Positions 6,904-14,501 are shown, numbered from the stretch's first letter. The stretch is DNA of 15,551 bases from an uncultured Prevotella sp. (GCA_905234355.1 CAJOHP010000072.1:1-15551), one strand, 5' to 3'. Numbers and translations are program-made. Notes: generated by a model from the letters alone, not told the origin.

Positions 6904-7586
6904 TTCTCTATCGTAGTCTTGTCCAACAGTTGGCGGATGTCGCCGGAAGAAAAGTCGCGACGGAAGGTGATGACAATGTCTTGCTCGTCATATCCCAGCT
7001 GCGTGATGATGGGTATGAGCAGCCGTGCCGCACTCAGCCGTGCCGACTCGACGATGCCCATCCGGGGTATGCTCTGCAGGATGGCCTCGCGCCCCTGGCG
7101 CTCGTAGGACGACAGCTCGCGGTCGCTGAAGTGTGAGCGCATGAGCGCCACATACTCGCGTATGCCCTCCTGGTCTATCTTCGACTCGGTCATCACCACC
7201 CTGGGGTCGGGCAGCGTGACGACGATGCGACGGCCCTGCCGGCTGACGTGCTCAGCCGTGAAGGTGCTGAAGTCGATATATGCCTTCAGCGTGGCGTCCA
7301 TCGGGATGGCCACCTTGCGCTCGCCGATGGGCAGAGGCAGGTCGTAGTCCGACGAGAACAGCCGACCGCGCAAGCGCACCACGTCGTCGTGCGTCACGAT
7401 CTTGTGCACACGGTACTCTGTAGTGTAGAGCCGCGAGCACTTCTGTATCTGCATCACCAGCATCGGCAGCGTGTCCACCTGACGCGTGTCGGCTGTCTCA
7501 CGACGGCCGCAACCCGCAGTGAGAAGAACGCCGAAGAGCAGAAGGGTACACAAAATGTGTATAAAAACAGTCGTCTTTTTCGTCAT
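6900..7586 (-). CDS. DUF4230 lipoprotein
   Basis: A 228-residue putative lipoprotein. The signal peptide ends in LLTAGC with Cys26 as the lipidation site. The mature part is a second DUF4230-type domain: QKCSRLYTTEYRVHKIV, RKVAIPMDATLKAYIDFS, RIVVTLPDPRVVMTESKID, and a C-terminal region with ARLLIPIITQLGYDEQDIVITFR that parallels the end of the downstream paralogue. No catalytic motif is evident. It is the first gene of a two-gene operon; its stop overlaps the next start (6900-6903). The start lies 8 nt past a TAACTTTG -7 box, so the leader is very short. The function of the family is not known; a role at the cell envelope is inferred from the lipobox. Confidence 0.8.
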   Translation of the reverse strand: MTKKTTVFIHILCTLLLFGVLLTAGCGRRETADTRQVDTLPMLVMQIQKCSRLYTTEYRVHKIVTHDDVVRLRGRLFSSDYDLPLPIGERKVAIPMDATLKAYIDFSTFTAEHVSRQGRRIVVTLPDPRVVMTESKIDQEGIREYVALMRSHFSDRELSSYERQGREAILQSIPRMGIVESARLSAARLLIPIITQLGYDEQDIVITFRRDFSSGDIRQLLDKTTIEK

Positions 7587-7594
7587 TACAAGTG

Positions 7595-7602
7595 CAAAGT
7601 TA
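7595..7602 (-). promoter_or_regulatory. -7 promoter box of the DUF4230 operon
   Basis: The minus strand reads TAACTTTG, matching TAnnTTTG. Only 8 nt separate it from the ATG at 7586, so transcription would begin at or just before the start codon. Confidence 0.6.
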
Positions 7603-7640
7603 CTAAAAAAATGGCAGTCGCATGAAAAAAAAACGTTTTT

Positions 7641-7674
7641 TTTGCTCTCGGATTAAACTTTTTTCTTATCTTTG
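7641..7674 (+). promoter_or_regulatory. Promoter of the DUF4890 gene
   Basis: TTTG (7641-7644) is a -33 box and TATCTTTG (7667-7674) a -7 box, 22 nt apart, matching the Bacteroidetes primary-sigma promoter. The expected leader is about 65 nt before the ATG at 7745, unusually long and A-rich compared with its neighbours. Confidence 0.7.
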
Positions 7675-7744
7675 CATCAGATTATTAGTTGCAACTCAAA
7701 AAAAGTTAGGAATCGACAATCAAAACAACCAAAAAGCGACTAAT

Positions 7745-8266
7745 ATGAAAAAGATGGTATTCAGCCTGGCCCTCGCCATCATGACCACGATGGGAGCCAT
7801 GGCACAGGAATCACAACAGGGAGGAGCGCAGCAGCGCCGTCATTTCAACCCCGAGGAGATGGTGCAGCGCCGCACCGACGCCACAGTGAAGAAATATCAG
7901 CTGAACGAAGAGCAGGCCCAGAAGCTGCTCGAGCTGAACAAGAAATACGCCTCGCAGATGGGAGGCATGCGCCGCGGCGGATTCCGTGGCGAAGCAGGCA
8001 GAGGCAAGGGCGATGGCCCGCGCCGCGAGCGTGGCAACCGGCCGGCCGGCAGGCCGCAGAGGCCCGACTCGCTCATGCAGGCAGAGCACAGAATGATGCA
8101 GCCGGGCGAGCAGATGCGCAAGAGCATGGAAGCCTACGACAACGAGCTGCAGCAGATACTCACGCCCGAGCAGTATAAGGCCTACAAGGAAGACCAGCAG
8201 AAGCGCCAGCAGCGAGCAGGGCAGGGATCTGGACGCAGGCAGAGACAACAGACAAGCAATGAATAA
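7745..8266 (+). CDS. Periplasmic DUF4890 (Spy-like) protein
   Basis: A 173-residue exported protein of the Bacteroidales DUF4890 type. Residues 1-20 form a signal peptide (MKKMVFSLALAIMTTMGAMA). Two helical segments, QRRTDATVKKYQLNEEQAQKL and NELQQILTPEQYKAYKED, resemble the LTxEQ repeats of Spy/CpxP-like periplasmic proteins. Between them is a very basic Gly/Arg-rich stretch (about 76-112, with GGMRRGGFRGE, GRGK, RRERGNR). The C-terminus is Gln/Arg-rich. A role in envelope stress or metal or protein binding is a family-level guess; nothing catalytic is seen. The start at 7745 was chosen because it gives a clean signal peptide and lies downstream of the promoter; the open frame from 7622 spans the promoter. 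The nearest terminator is at 8442. Confidence 0.75.
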   Translation: MKKMVFSLALAIMTTMGAMAQESQQGGAQQRRHFNPEEMVQRRTDATVKKYQLNEEQAQKLLELNKKYASQMGGMRRGGFRGEAGRGKGDGPRRERGNRPAGRPQRPDSLMQAEHRMMQPGEQMRKSMEAYDNELQQILTPEQYKAYKEDQQKRQQRAGQGSGRRQRQQTSNE

Positions 8267-8363
8267 GACCGTCATAGTGATGACAACACAAAATTTCAAA
8301 TTATATATCAAAAACTCAGAGATTTTTCATAGTGATTTAGGTTAACATAGTGTTTTTGAAAAA

Positions 8364-8391
8364 GGCAAGCGTGCCTACCCTCTTGGTAGGG
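8364..8391 (+). other. Two competing small hairpins in the 8267-8509 intergenic region (possible sRNA or 3' UTR)
   Basis: GGCA-AGCG-TGCC (8364-8375) and CCTACC-CTCTT-GGTAGG (8374-8390) can each fold but share bases, so only one can form at a time. A further small hairpin, CGTA-TTTT-TACG, lies near 8419-8431, and an intrinsic terminator ends the region. This may be a structured 3' UTR of the DUF4890 mRNA or a small RNA. I recognise no known RNA family and no good internal promoter. Confidence 0.3.
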
Positions 8392-8441
8392 ATTGAATTA
8401 TTTTTAAGAAGAAAACGATCGTATTTTTACGGATAATTAGG

Positions 8442-8471
8442 CGCCCGCTATCATTTAGCGGGCGTTTTTTT
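8442..8471 (+). terminator. Intrinsic terminator
   Basis: A perfect 9-bp GC-rich stem, CGCCCGCTA (8442-8450) with TAGCGGGCG (8456-8464), has a 5-nt loop (TCATT) and is followed by seven T residues (8465-8471). It ends transcripts from the DUF4890 gene, or from a small RNA in the intergenic region, on the plus strand. Confidence 0.9.
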
Positions 8472-8501
8472 GTGTCGTCTCGAAAAATCTTAGTACCTTT
8501 G
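8469..8501 (+). promoter_or_regulatory. Promoter of the DUF4738 lipoprotein gene
   Basis: TTTG (8469-8472) and TACCTTTG (8494-8501) are 21 nt apart. The -33 box overlaps the T-tract of the preceding terminator. The ATG at 8510 is 8 nt after the -7 box, so the leader is minimal. Confidence 0.7.
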
Positions 8502-8509
8502 CAGACCGT

Positions 8510-9097
8510 ATGAAGCACCTAAGACTACTCTACACAGCCGCCGCCCTTTGCCTGCTCGTAGCATGCAAAGATAAGAAGCCGGCCCAGGACACCATCATCA
8601 CCACCAGGCAGGAGGTGAGGAAGCCCCAGGCCCCCATCGGCATGCAAGACTATCGTCAGGAGACCGACGCCACCTGGATGGGGCGCTCCTATCACATCGT
8701 TGTGCACCGCACGGCCGTCGACTCGCTGCCCATGGTGCAGGATGAGATAGGGCAGAAGTATGTGGACAACCGCGTGACCGTCACCATACGGCGACCTGAC
8801 GGCTCGGAGTTCTTCCGCCGCACGTTTACCAAGGGAGCCTTCCTCAGCTATCTCGACGACGACTATCGTCGCAACGGCATACTCGAGGCCATGATTTTCG
8901 AGGAGGTCGACGACGGATGCCTGCAGTTTGCCGTGAGCATTGCCCACCCGCAGAGCGAGGACGAGTTCATCCCACTGGAGATGAAAATCAATGCTGAGGG
9001 AGGACTGGCCATCAAGCGCGACGGCGACATCGACACCTACGGCAATGCTCGTCACAACGACGATGATGACGACGACGACGATGACGACGGTGTTTAG
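8510..9097 (+). CDS. DUF4738 lipoprotein with poly-aspartate C-terminus
   Basis: A 195-residue putative lipoprotein. The signal peptide ends in LLVAC with Cys19 as the lipidation site. The mature domain (WMGRSYHIVVHRTAVDSLPMV, RVTVTIRRPDGSEFFRRTFTKGAFLSYLDDDYRRNGILEAMIFE) matches the Bacteroidales DUF4738 family, whose function is unknown. The protein ends in ten consecutive Asp residues (184-193) then Gly-Val. The acidic tail is coded by GAC/GAT repeats at 9059-9088 and could bind divalent cations or vary in length by replication slippage. It is a single-gene unit with its own promoter; its stop is 1 nt from the stop of the converging HAD gene. Confidence 0.8.
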   Translation: MKHLRLLYTAAALCLLVACKDKKPAQDTIITTRQEVRKPQAPIGMQDYRQETDATWMGRSYHIVVHRTAVDSLPMVQDEIGQKYVDNRVTVTIRRPDGSEFFRRTFTKGAFLSYLDDDYRRNGILEAMIFEEVDDGCLQFAVSIAHPQSEDEFIPLEMKINAEGGLAIKRDGDIDTYGNARHNDDDDDDDDDDGV

Positions 9098-9098
9098 G

Positions 9099-9881
9099 CT
9101 ATAGCACATCCCGCCACGACGCGGCTATCAGAGGCCAGCAGTCGCTGAGCACGTTCATCGACGGCAGCAGCAGGTCGGCTCCTTGCTGTGCCAGTAGTGC
9201 GTCGGGCAATACACCCGTGTTTACAGCTATCGTGAAGATGCGTGCGGCCACGCCGGCGCAGACGCCCAGCGGAGCATTCTCCACGACGATGGCCTCGCTG
9301 GGATGTAGCGCGTGGCCGCCGTCGGCCATCTTGTCCAGTCCCATGAGATAGGGGTCGGGATGAGGCTTGCCGCGCTTTACGTCGTAGGCCGTGACGATGT
9401 GGCACTCGTCCAGATAGCGACCGAAGTCGGTGAGCAGCCTGTCGATGAGCGGGCGCTGTCCGCTGCCCGTCACCACGCCGATGGCGAGTCCGTCGTGTGC
9501 TATCTGCTCCATGAGCCTGAGCACGCCGGGCATCACCGGCGCCTCGGGCAGGAGGTGAAACTGTCGGGTCTTCTCGTCATACATCAGCTGTGCCTCGGCC
9601 TCGTCGATATGCCGTCCTTGCTGCTCCAGCACCATCTGGCGTATCGTGTCCACGCCGCGCTGACCCTCGGTGAGGTAGGCGTCTTCAGCCGTCATGCCGA
9701 TGCCAAAGCGGGCCATGCCCTTCTGCCAGGCCACGGCATGGTTGGGCATGGAGTCGTAGAGCACCCCGTCCATATCGAAAAGCACGGCTTTGGGGCAGAA
9801 GGCCCCGAAGCCGTGTTTCTCCGTATAGCGCCTGATGGCTTTCTTCACTTCCATTGCGGAAGGCGATGCTTCATTCTTCAT
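9099..9881 (-). CDS. HAD-superfamily hydrolase, beta-phosphoglucomutase-like subfamily
   Basis: A 260-residue cytoplasmic HAD phosphatase. Motif I is FDMDGVLYDS with Asp36 and Asp38, motif II VVTGSG with Thr138, motif III RGKPHPDPY with Lys172, and motif IV IVVENAPLG with Glu201-Asn202 (many relatives have Glu-Asp). A helical cap (about 45-115) lies between motif I and II, as in beta-phosphoglucomutase and small sugar-phosphate phosphatases. The substrate is not determinable; the adjacency to pgi favours a sugar phosphate. The start at 9881 is 3 nt after the pgi stop, implying translational coupling; an alternative ATG at 9854 would shorten the protein by 9 residues with no loss of motif. Confidence 0.85.
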   Translation of the reverse strand: MKNEASPSAMEVKKAIRRYTEKHGFGAFCPKAVLFDMDGVLYDSMPNHAVAWQKGMARFGIGMTAEDAYLTEGQRGVDTIRQMVLEQQGRHIDEAEAQLMYDEKTRQFHLLPEAPVMPGVLRLMEQIAHDGLAIGVVTGSGQRPLIDRLLTDFGRYLDECHIVTAYDVKRGKPHPDPYLMGLDKMADGGHALHPSEAIVVENAPLGVCAGVAARIFTIAVNTGVLPDALLAQQGADLLLPSMNVLSDCWPLIAASWRDVL

Positions 9882-9884
9882 GCT

Positions 9885-11237
9885 TTACTCAGCAGCGAGC
9901 CGCTCTTTGATGGCTTTCGACTCGGCCTCATAGCCAGGCTTGTCGAGCAGTGCAAACATATTTTTCTTGTATGCCTCCACGCCGGGCTGGTTGAAGGGGT
10001 TCACGCCGAGCACATTGCCGCTGATGCCACAGCCTATCTCGAAGAAGTAGATGAGCTGTCCGAGGTAGTACTCGTTCAGCCGGGGCATGGTGATGCGCAG
10101 GTTGGGCACGCCGCCGTCCACGTGGGCCAGGCGTGTGCCCAGCTCGGCCATCTTGTTCACCTCGTCCACGCGCTTACCGGCGAGGAAGTTCAGACCGTCC
10201 AGGTTCTCCTCGTCTTCAGGGAAGAGCAGCTTCTTCTGTGGCTCCTCCACCGAGATGACGGTCTCGAAGATGGTGCGCTCGCCGTCCTGTATCCACTGTC
10301 CCATGGAGTGCAGGTCGGTGGTGAAGTCGACGCTGGCGGGGAAGATGCCTTTCTTGTCCTTGCCCTCCGACTCTCCGTAGAGCTGCTTCCACCACTCGCT
10401 CATGAAGTGCAGCTTGGGCTGATAGTTCACCATGATCTCTATCTTCTTTCCGCTCTGATAGAGGGCGTTGCGCACGGCGGCATACTGTGCGGCGGGATTC
10501 TCGGCGAAGGGCACGTCCTTGCCGCACTGTTTCTCCATCTGCTGTGCACCCTCGACGAGTGCCTTGATGTCGAAGCCGGCGCATGCGATGGGCAGCAGTC
10601 CCACGGGGGTGAGCACCGAGAAGCGGCCGCCCACGTTGTCGGGGATGATGAAGGAGGTGTAGCCCTCCTTGTCGGCGCAGGTGCGTGCAGCGCCGCGCTT
10701 GGCGTCGGTCACGGCCACGATGACCTTGCGGGCCTCTTCTTTTCCGCGCTGCTGCTCGCACTGCTTCTTCAGCAGACGGAAGGTGAGGGCCGTCTCAGTG
10801 GTGGTGCCCGACTTCGAGATGTTTATCACGCCAAACTTCTTGGTCTTCAGATAGTCGGTGAGCTCGGCGAGATAGTCCTCGCCGATGTTGTTGCCGGCAA
10901 AGAGTATCGTGGGGTTCTGCTTGTCCTGTATGAGCCATCCGAAGGAGTTGCTCAGTGCCTCGATGACGGCACGGGCGCCCAGGTAGCTGCCACCGATGCC
11001 TGCCACGACGACGACCTCGCAGTTGTCGCGCAGCACGCTGGCGCACTGCTGCAGCTCGGCGATGAACTCTGGTGTGATGGAGGAGGGCAGGTGCAGCCAT
11101 CCGAGGAAGTCGTTGCCGGGGCATGTGCCATGCTCCAGAGCATTCTGTGCGGCCACTACCTGTGGCTCAAGTGCAACCACGGCGCCCGGCTTGAGGAAGC
11201 ACGACGCCTTTGTGATGTCAAGACTGATGTTGTTCAT
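9885..11237 (-). CDS. pgi: Glucose-6-phosphate isomerase
   Basis: A 450-residue enzyme interconverting glucose-6-phosphate and fructose-6-phosphate in glycolysis and gluconeogenesis. It is of the short bacterial type. Seen in order are GIGGSYLGARAVIEAL (80-95), the phosphate-binding loop SKSGTTTE (141-148), NVGGRFSVLTPVGLLP (201-216), YGESEGKDKKG with the likely catalytic Glu289, the family signature region VNPFNQPGVEAYKKNMFALL near the C-terminus. It is the first gene of a two-gene unit with the HAD phosphatase. A -7 box lies at 11298-11291, giving a leader of about 50 nt. Confidence 0.97.
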   Translation of the reverse strand: MNNISLDITKASCFLKPGAVVALEPQVVAAQNALEHGTCPGNDFLGWLHLPSSITPEFIAELQQCASVLRDNCEVVVVAGIGGSYLGARAVIEALSNSFGWLIQDKQNPTILFAGNNIGEDYLAELTDYLKTKKFGVINISKSGTTTETALTFRLLKKQCEQQRGKEEARKVIVAVTDAKRGAARTCADKEGYTSFIIPDNVGGRFSVLTPVGLLPIACAGFDIKALVEGAQQMEKQCGKDVPFAENPAAQYAAVRNALYQSGKKIEIMVNYQPKLHFMSEWWKQLYGESEGKDKKGIFPASVDFTTDLHSMGQWIQDGERTIFETVISVEEPQKKLLFPEDEENLDGLNFLAGKRVDEVNKMAELGTRLAHVDGGVPNLRITMPRLNEYYLGQLIYFFEIGCGISGNVLGVNPFNQPGVEAYKKNMFALLDKPGYEAESKAIKERLAAE

Positions 11238-11290
11238 TGTTGTGTTTGCTTATGTGTTAATAGTCTTTTCTGTGTCCTTGTTACAGCATG

Positions 11291-11298
11291 CAAAGTTA
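11291..11298 (-). promoter_or_regulatory. -7 promoter box of pgi
   Basis: The minus strand reads TAACTTTG, matching TAnnTTTG, about 54 nt before the pgi ATG. No clear -33 TTTG is seen at the ideal distance. Confidence 0.55.
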
Positions 11299-11354
11299 CG
11301 CAGATTTTGCTAGAATCGGGCATGCGGATTGTTAATCTATTATAATTCGCTTAT

Positions 11355-11377
11355 GGTGGGAATTAATAGAACCCACC
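11355..11377. repeat. Small hairpin in the pgi-cdsA intergenic region
   Basis: GGTGGG (11355-11360) and CCCACC (11372-11377) form a 6-bp stem with an 11-nt AT-rich loop, directly adjoining the large hairpin that begins at 11377. It may be part of the same intergenic element. Confidence 0.5.
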
Positions 11378-11442
11378 TTAATATTACTGACCCAACCCCT
11401 GCCCCTCCTCTATAGGGCAGGGGTTGGGTCAGTAATATTAAG
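11377..11442. repeat. Perfect 28-bp-stem hairpin (intergenic repeat; possible terminator for cdsA)
   Basis: Arms 11377-11404 and 11415-11442 are exact reverse complements over 28 bp with a 10-nt loop. The inner part is C/G-rich (CCCAACCCCTGCCC) and the outer part AT-rich (CTTAATATTACTGA). Similar CCCCTCCCC/GGGGAGGGG-centred palindromes are recalled as dispersed intergenic elements of Bacteroidetes; I cannot test copy number here. It could also stop transcripts of the rsfS-ftsH-cdsA operon reading leftward, though no T-tract directly follows the stem. Confidence 0.85.
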
Positions 11443-11464
11443 CATTCCGATAGCCGTAGTAACT

Positions 11465-11560
11465 CGGACAGCCTCGTAGGGACGGGCTTTATGCCTGTCC
11501 GAAAGCCATGTGCGGCGTCGCGCTGTAGGGACGGACAATGGCGGACGGGCATCAAGCCCG
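11465..11560. repeat. REP-like palindromic cluster downstream of cdsA
   Basis: Two related motifs, GTAGGGACGG followed by GGGC-loop-GCC, occur at about 11476-11500 and 11525-11560. The first holds GACGGGC/GCCTGTC (11481-11487, 11493-11499, one G-T pair) and a wider CGGACAG/CTGTCCG pair (11465-11471, 11495-11501). The second ends in the perfect stem CGGGC-ATCAA-GCCCG (11546-11560), 2 nt from the cdsA stop. With the larger hairpin and the pgi leader these account for the 325-bp gap 11238-11562; no gene is seen there. Confidence 0.55.
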
Positions 11561-11562
11561 CT

Positions 11563-12408
11563 CTAGAACAGCGAGAGTGTGTAGAGATAGACCACGGCGG
11601 CCGGTATGGCCAGCAGCGACGAGTCGAAGCGGTCGAGCATGCCTCCGTGTCCGGGGAGTATGTTGCCTGAGTCCTTCACGCCCAGGGTGCGCTTGAAGAG
11701 GCTTTCCACCAGGTCGCCCCATGTGCCGAAGACCACGACGGTGAGTCCCAGTCCGGCCCACTGCCATGCTGCTCCGAGCGTGGCCATGCCCTCGCTCTGC
11801 TCATACCATCCGTAGGCCCATGCGGCAGCCACCACGAGCAGTCCGCCGCCTATGCTGCCCTCCCACGACTTGCCCGGCGAGATGCGGGGGAAGAGCTTGT
11901 GGCGGCCCAGCAGCGAGCCGCACAGATAGGCCCCCGTGTCGTTGATCCACAGCAGCACAAAGACCGACAGCGGCAGCACGTGGCTGTAGACCACCTCGGT
12001 GCCGCTCTGCCGGAAGGCCAGCACGTTGAGCAGCGACAGCGGCAGTGCGATGTAGAGCTGCGACAGCATGGTGTAGGCCCAGTCGTGGATGGGGTCGTCG
12101 GCACGCAGGTAGAGCTCGGCCACTAGCAGGTAGATGATGCTCACCAGATAGGGGATAAACACCGACGGCGGCGTGATGCCCCAGCAGTAGCCGGCCATGG
12201 ACAGAAACAGATAGACGCCGGCCACGGTCGAGATAAACCGGTTGACGGTGACGTGCTCACGCTCGTTGACCAGTCCGGCATACTCCCAGATAGTCATGCC
12301 CGTGACCAGTGCGAAGAGCAGCACCATGGCCCGCGGGCTAAGGAAACAGGTGACGATGGCGGCCACAAAGAGCACGCCGGTGATGGTGCGGACGATGAAG
12401 TTTCTCAT
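11563..12408 (-). CDS. cdsA: Phosphatidate cytidylyltransferase (CDP-diacylglycerol synthase)
   Basis: A 281-residue integral membrane enzyme making CDP-diacylglycerol from phosphatidic acid and CTP, the branch point of phospholipid synthesis. Multiple hydrophobic segments fill residues 1-150. The C-terminal catalytic part shows INDTGAYLCG (155-164), RISPGKSWEGSIGG (175-188), GDLVESLFKR (231-240) and the family signature KDSGNILPGHGGMLDRFDS (245-263) with the conserved Asp residues. The start overlaps the ftsH stop by 4 nt (12405-12408), so it is the last gene of the rsfS-ftsH-cdsA operon. REP-like palindromes follow the stop. Confidence 0.96.
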   Translation of the reverse strand: MRNFIVRTITGVLFVAAIVTCFLSPRAMVLLFALVTGMTIWEYAGLVNEREHVTVNRFISTVAGVYLFLSMAGYCWGITPPSVFIPYLVSIIYLLVAELYLRADDPIHDWAYTMLSQLYIALPLSLLNVLAFRQSGTEVVYSHVLPLSVFVLLWINDTGAYLCGSLLGRHKLFPRISPGKSWEGSIGGGLLVVAAAWAYGWYEQSEGMATLGAAWQWAGLGLTVVVFGTWGDLVESLFKRTLGVKDSGNILPGHGGMLDRFDSSLLAIPAAVVYLYTLSLF

Positions 12409-14501
12409 TTTGCCTCCTCTTCTGCCCCCGAGGGAGCTGCGTTTGTGTTGTTGTCGTTGTTGTTGTCGTTTTCTTCGGCCGGTGCTTGTCCTGCCTGTGC
12501 TTGGGCCGCCGCCTCCCGTTCTGCCAGCATGCGCTCGGCGTCGGCGCGCATCTGTGCCTCGAGCAGCTCTTCGGCGCGGCTCACCCAGGGGCGCTTGCCG
12601 AAGATTTTCTCCACGTCTTCGGCAAAGATTACCTCACGCTCCACCAGCAGCTGGGCCAGCTGTGCGTGGCCCTCCTTGTGCTCGGTGAGTATCTGCTTGG
12701 CCCGCTCATACTGTTGCTGCACCATCTTCAGCACCTCGTCGTCCATAATCTTGGCCGTCGTCTCTGAGTAGGGACGCTGAAACTGGTATTCGGCGTTGTT
12801 GTAGTAGCACAGGTTGGGCAGCCTCTCCGACATGCCGGCGTAGGCCACCATGCCGTAAGCCTGCTTGGTGGTGCGCTCCAGGTCGTTCATCGCACCGGTA
12901 GAGATGTGCCCGATGAAGAGCTCCTCGGCGGCACGCCCTCCGAGCAGCGAGCACATCTCGTCGAGCATGGCCTCCTTGGTCTGCAGCACGCGCTCCTCGG
13001 GCAGGTACCAGGCGGCGCCGAGGGCCTGTCCGCGGGGCACGATGCTCACCTTGACCAGCGGGTTGGCATACTCGGTGAACCACGAGATGGTGGCGTGGCC
13101 TGCCTCGTGGATGGCTATGCTGCGCTTCTCCTGCTCGGTCATCACCTTCGTCTTCTTCTCCAGTCCGCCGATGATGCGGTCCACGGCGTCGAGGAAGTCC
13201 TGCTTGCCCACTTTCTCGCTGTTGTGGCGGGCAGCGATGAGTGCCGCCTCGTTGCACACGTTGGCAATGTCGGCGCCGGAGAATCCCGGTGTCTGCCGGG
13301 CCAGGAAGTCTATGTCGAGGTTCTTGTCGAGCTTCAGGGGCTTGAGGTGCACGTTGAACACCTCCTTGCGCTCGTTCAGGTCGGGCAGGTCCACGTGTAT
13401 CTGTCTGTCGAAGCGTCCGGCGCGCATGAGCGCCGAGTCGAGCATGTCGGCGCGGTTGGTGGCCGCCAGGGTGATGATGCCGCTGTTGGTGCCGAAGCCG
13501 TCCATCTCGGTGAGCAGGGCGTTCAGCGTGTTCTCGCGCTCGTCGTTGCCGCCCATGGCGGGATTCTTCGAGCGTGCGCGTCCCACGGCGTCTATCTCGT
13601 CGATGAAGATGATGCAGGGCGCCTTCTGCTTGGCCTTCTCAAAGAGGTCGCGCACCCTCGAGGCTCCCACGCCCACGAACATCTCGACGAAGTCGCTGCC
13701 CGACATCGAGAAGAACGGCACGCCAGCCTCGCCGGCCACGGCCTTGGCCAGCAGCGTCTTGCCCGTGCCCGGAGGGCCCACGAGCAGCGCGCCCTTGGGT
13801 ATCTTGCCGCCCAGGTCGGTGTATTTCTGAGGGTTCTTCAGGAAGTCCACGATTTCCTGCATCTCCTGCTTGGCGCCGGCCTGGCCGGCCACGTCCTTGA
13901 AGGTGATGCCCAGATCGCCGCCCTTCTCATACATCTGCGCTTTCGACTTGCCCACGCTGAAGATGCCGCCCATGCCTGCACCCATGCCTCCGCCGCCCAT
14001 GCGGCGCATGAAGAACATCCACAGGCCGATGATGATAAACAGGGGCAGCAGGCTCGATATGACATTGTAGAAGAAGCCGCCGTCGCGTGGGTTGACAAAC
14101 GACAGCTTGCCCGTAAACCGTCCCTCAGTGCGTTTCTCGTCGAGGAAGCGCTCCAGCTGGTCTATGCCGCCATACTCCACGACGAGGTAAGGGTCCTTGC
14201 CTGTCTGCTCCACGCCCTGGTGAAACACGTCGCGTATGTGCTTGGCATCCACATACATCTTCAGCGTGCCATGGGCCTTGTCCACGACGATGCGCGAAGC
14301 ATAGCCGCTGTCCACAAACACCCGAAACTCCGTGTACGTCGTCTCCATCTGCTGTCCCGCCTTCTGTATGTTGCCGTTGCCGTCCATCATCCAGAGCAGG
14401 GCCAGGACCGAGATGACCAGGATATAGATCCAGTTCATGTTGAACCGGGGCATGTTCATCTTCGGCCCGTTATCGTTTGTCGCTTTTTGTTGCTGTTCCA
14501 T
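12405..14501 (-). CDS. ftsH: ATP-dependent zinc metalloprotease FtsH
   Basis: A 698-residue inner-membrane AAA+ protease that degrades membrane and some soluble proteins. Transmembrane segments lie at about 23-39 and 146-165, flanking a periplasmic domain of about 105 residues. After a Gly/Met-rich linker come Walker A GPPGTGKT (242-249), Walker B IIFIDEID (297-304), the Arg-finger region MRAGRFDR (359-366), the zinc site HEAGH (465-469) and the third ligand Asp540 in GAMNDLE. The C-terminus (about 640-698) has Ala/Glu/Gln-rich helix then an Asn/Asp/Glu-rich tail, low in complexity and longer than usual. The gene starts 16 nt after the rsfS stop and overlaps cdsA by 4 nt, so it sits mid-operon. 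Confidence 0.98.
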   Translation of the reverse strand: MEQQQKATNDNGPKMNMPRFNMNWIYILVISVLALLWMMDGNGNIQKAGQQMETTYTEFRVFVDSGYASRIVVDKAHGTLKMYVDAKHIRDVFHQGVEQTGKDPYLVVEYGGIDQLERFLDEKRTEGRFTGKLSFVNPRDGGFFYNVISSLLPLFIIIGLWMFFMRRMGGGGMGAGMGGIFSVGKSKAQMYEKGGDLGITFKDVAGQAGAKQEMQEIVDFLKNPQKYTDLGGKIPKGALLVGPPGTGKTLLAKAVAGEAGVPFFSMSGSDFVEMFVGVGASRVRDLFEKAKQKAPCIIFIDEIDAVGRARSKNPAMGGNDERENTLNALLTEMDGFGTNSGIITLAATNRADMLDSALMRAGRFDRQIHVDLPDLNERKEVFNVHLKPLKLDKNLDIDFLARQTPGFSGADIANVCNEAALIAARHNSEKVGKQDFLDAVDRIIGGLEKKTKVMTEQEKRSIAIHEAGHATISWFTEYANPLVKVSIVPRGQALGAAWYLPEERVLQTKEAMLDEMCSLLGGRAAEELFIGHISTGAMNDLERTTKQAYGMVAYAGMSERLPNLCYYNNAEYQFQRPYSETTAKIMDDEVLKMVQQQYERAKQILTEHKEGHAQLAQLLVEREVIFAEDVEKIFGKRPWVSRAEELLEAQMRADAERMLAEREAAAQAQAGQAPAEENDNNNDNNTNAAPSGAEEEAK

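Noticed and set aside
7622..7744. Upstream start of the DUF4890 frame at 7622
   Set aside because: It spans the TTTG/TATCTTTG promoter and would bury the clean signal peptide that begins at 7745.
9312..11345. Plus-strand open frame of 677 codons opposite pgi and the HAD gene
   Set aside because: It lies antisense to two clearly homologous genes. Its translation is His/Val/Ala/Leu-rich with no recognisable motif, which is the usual mirror of GC-rich coding DNA.
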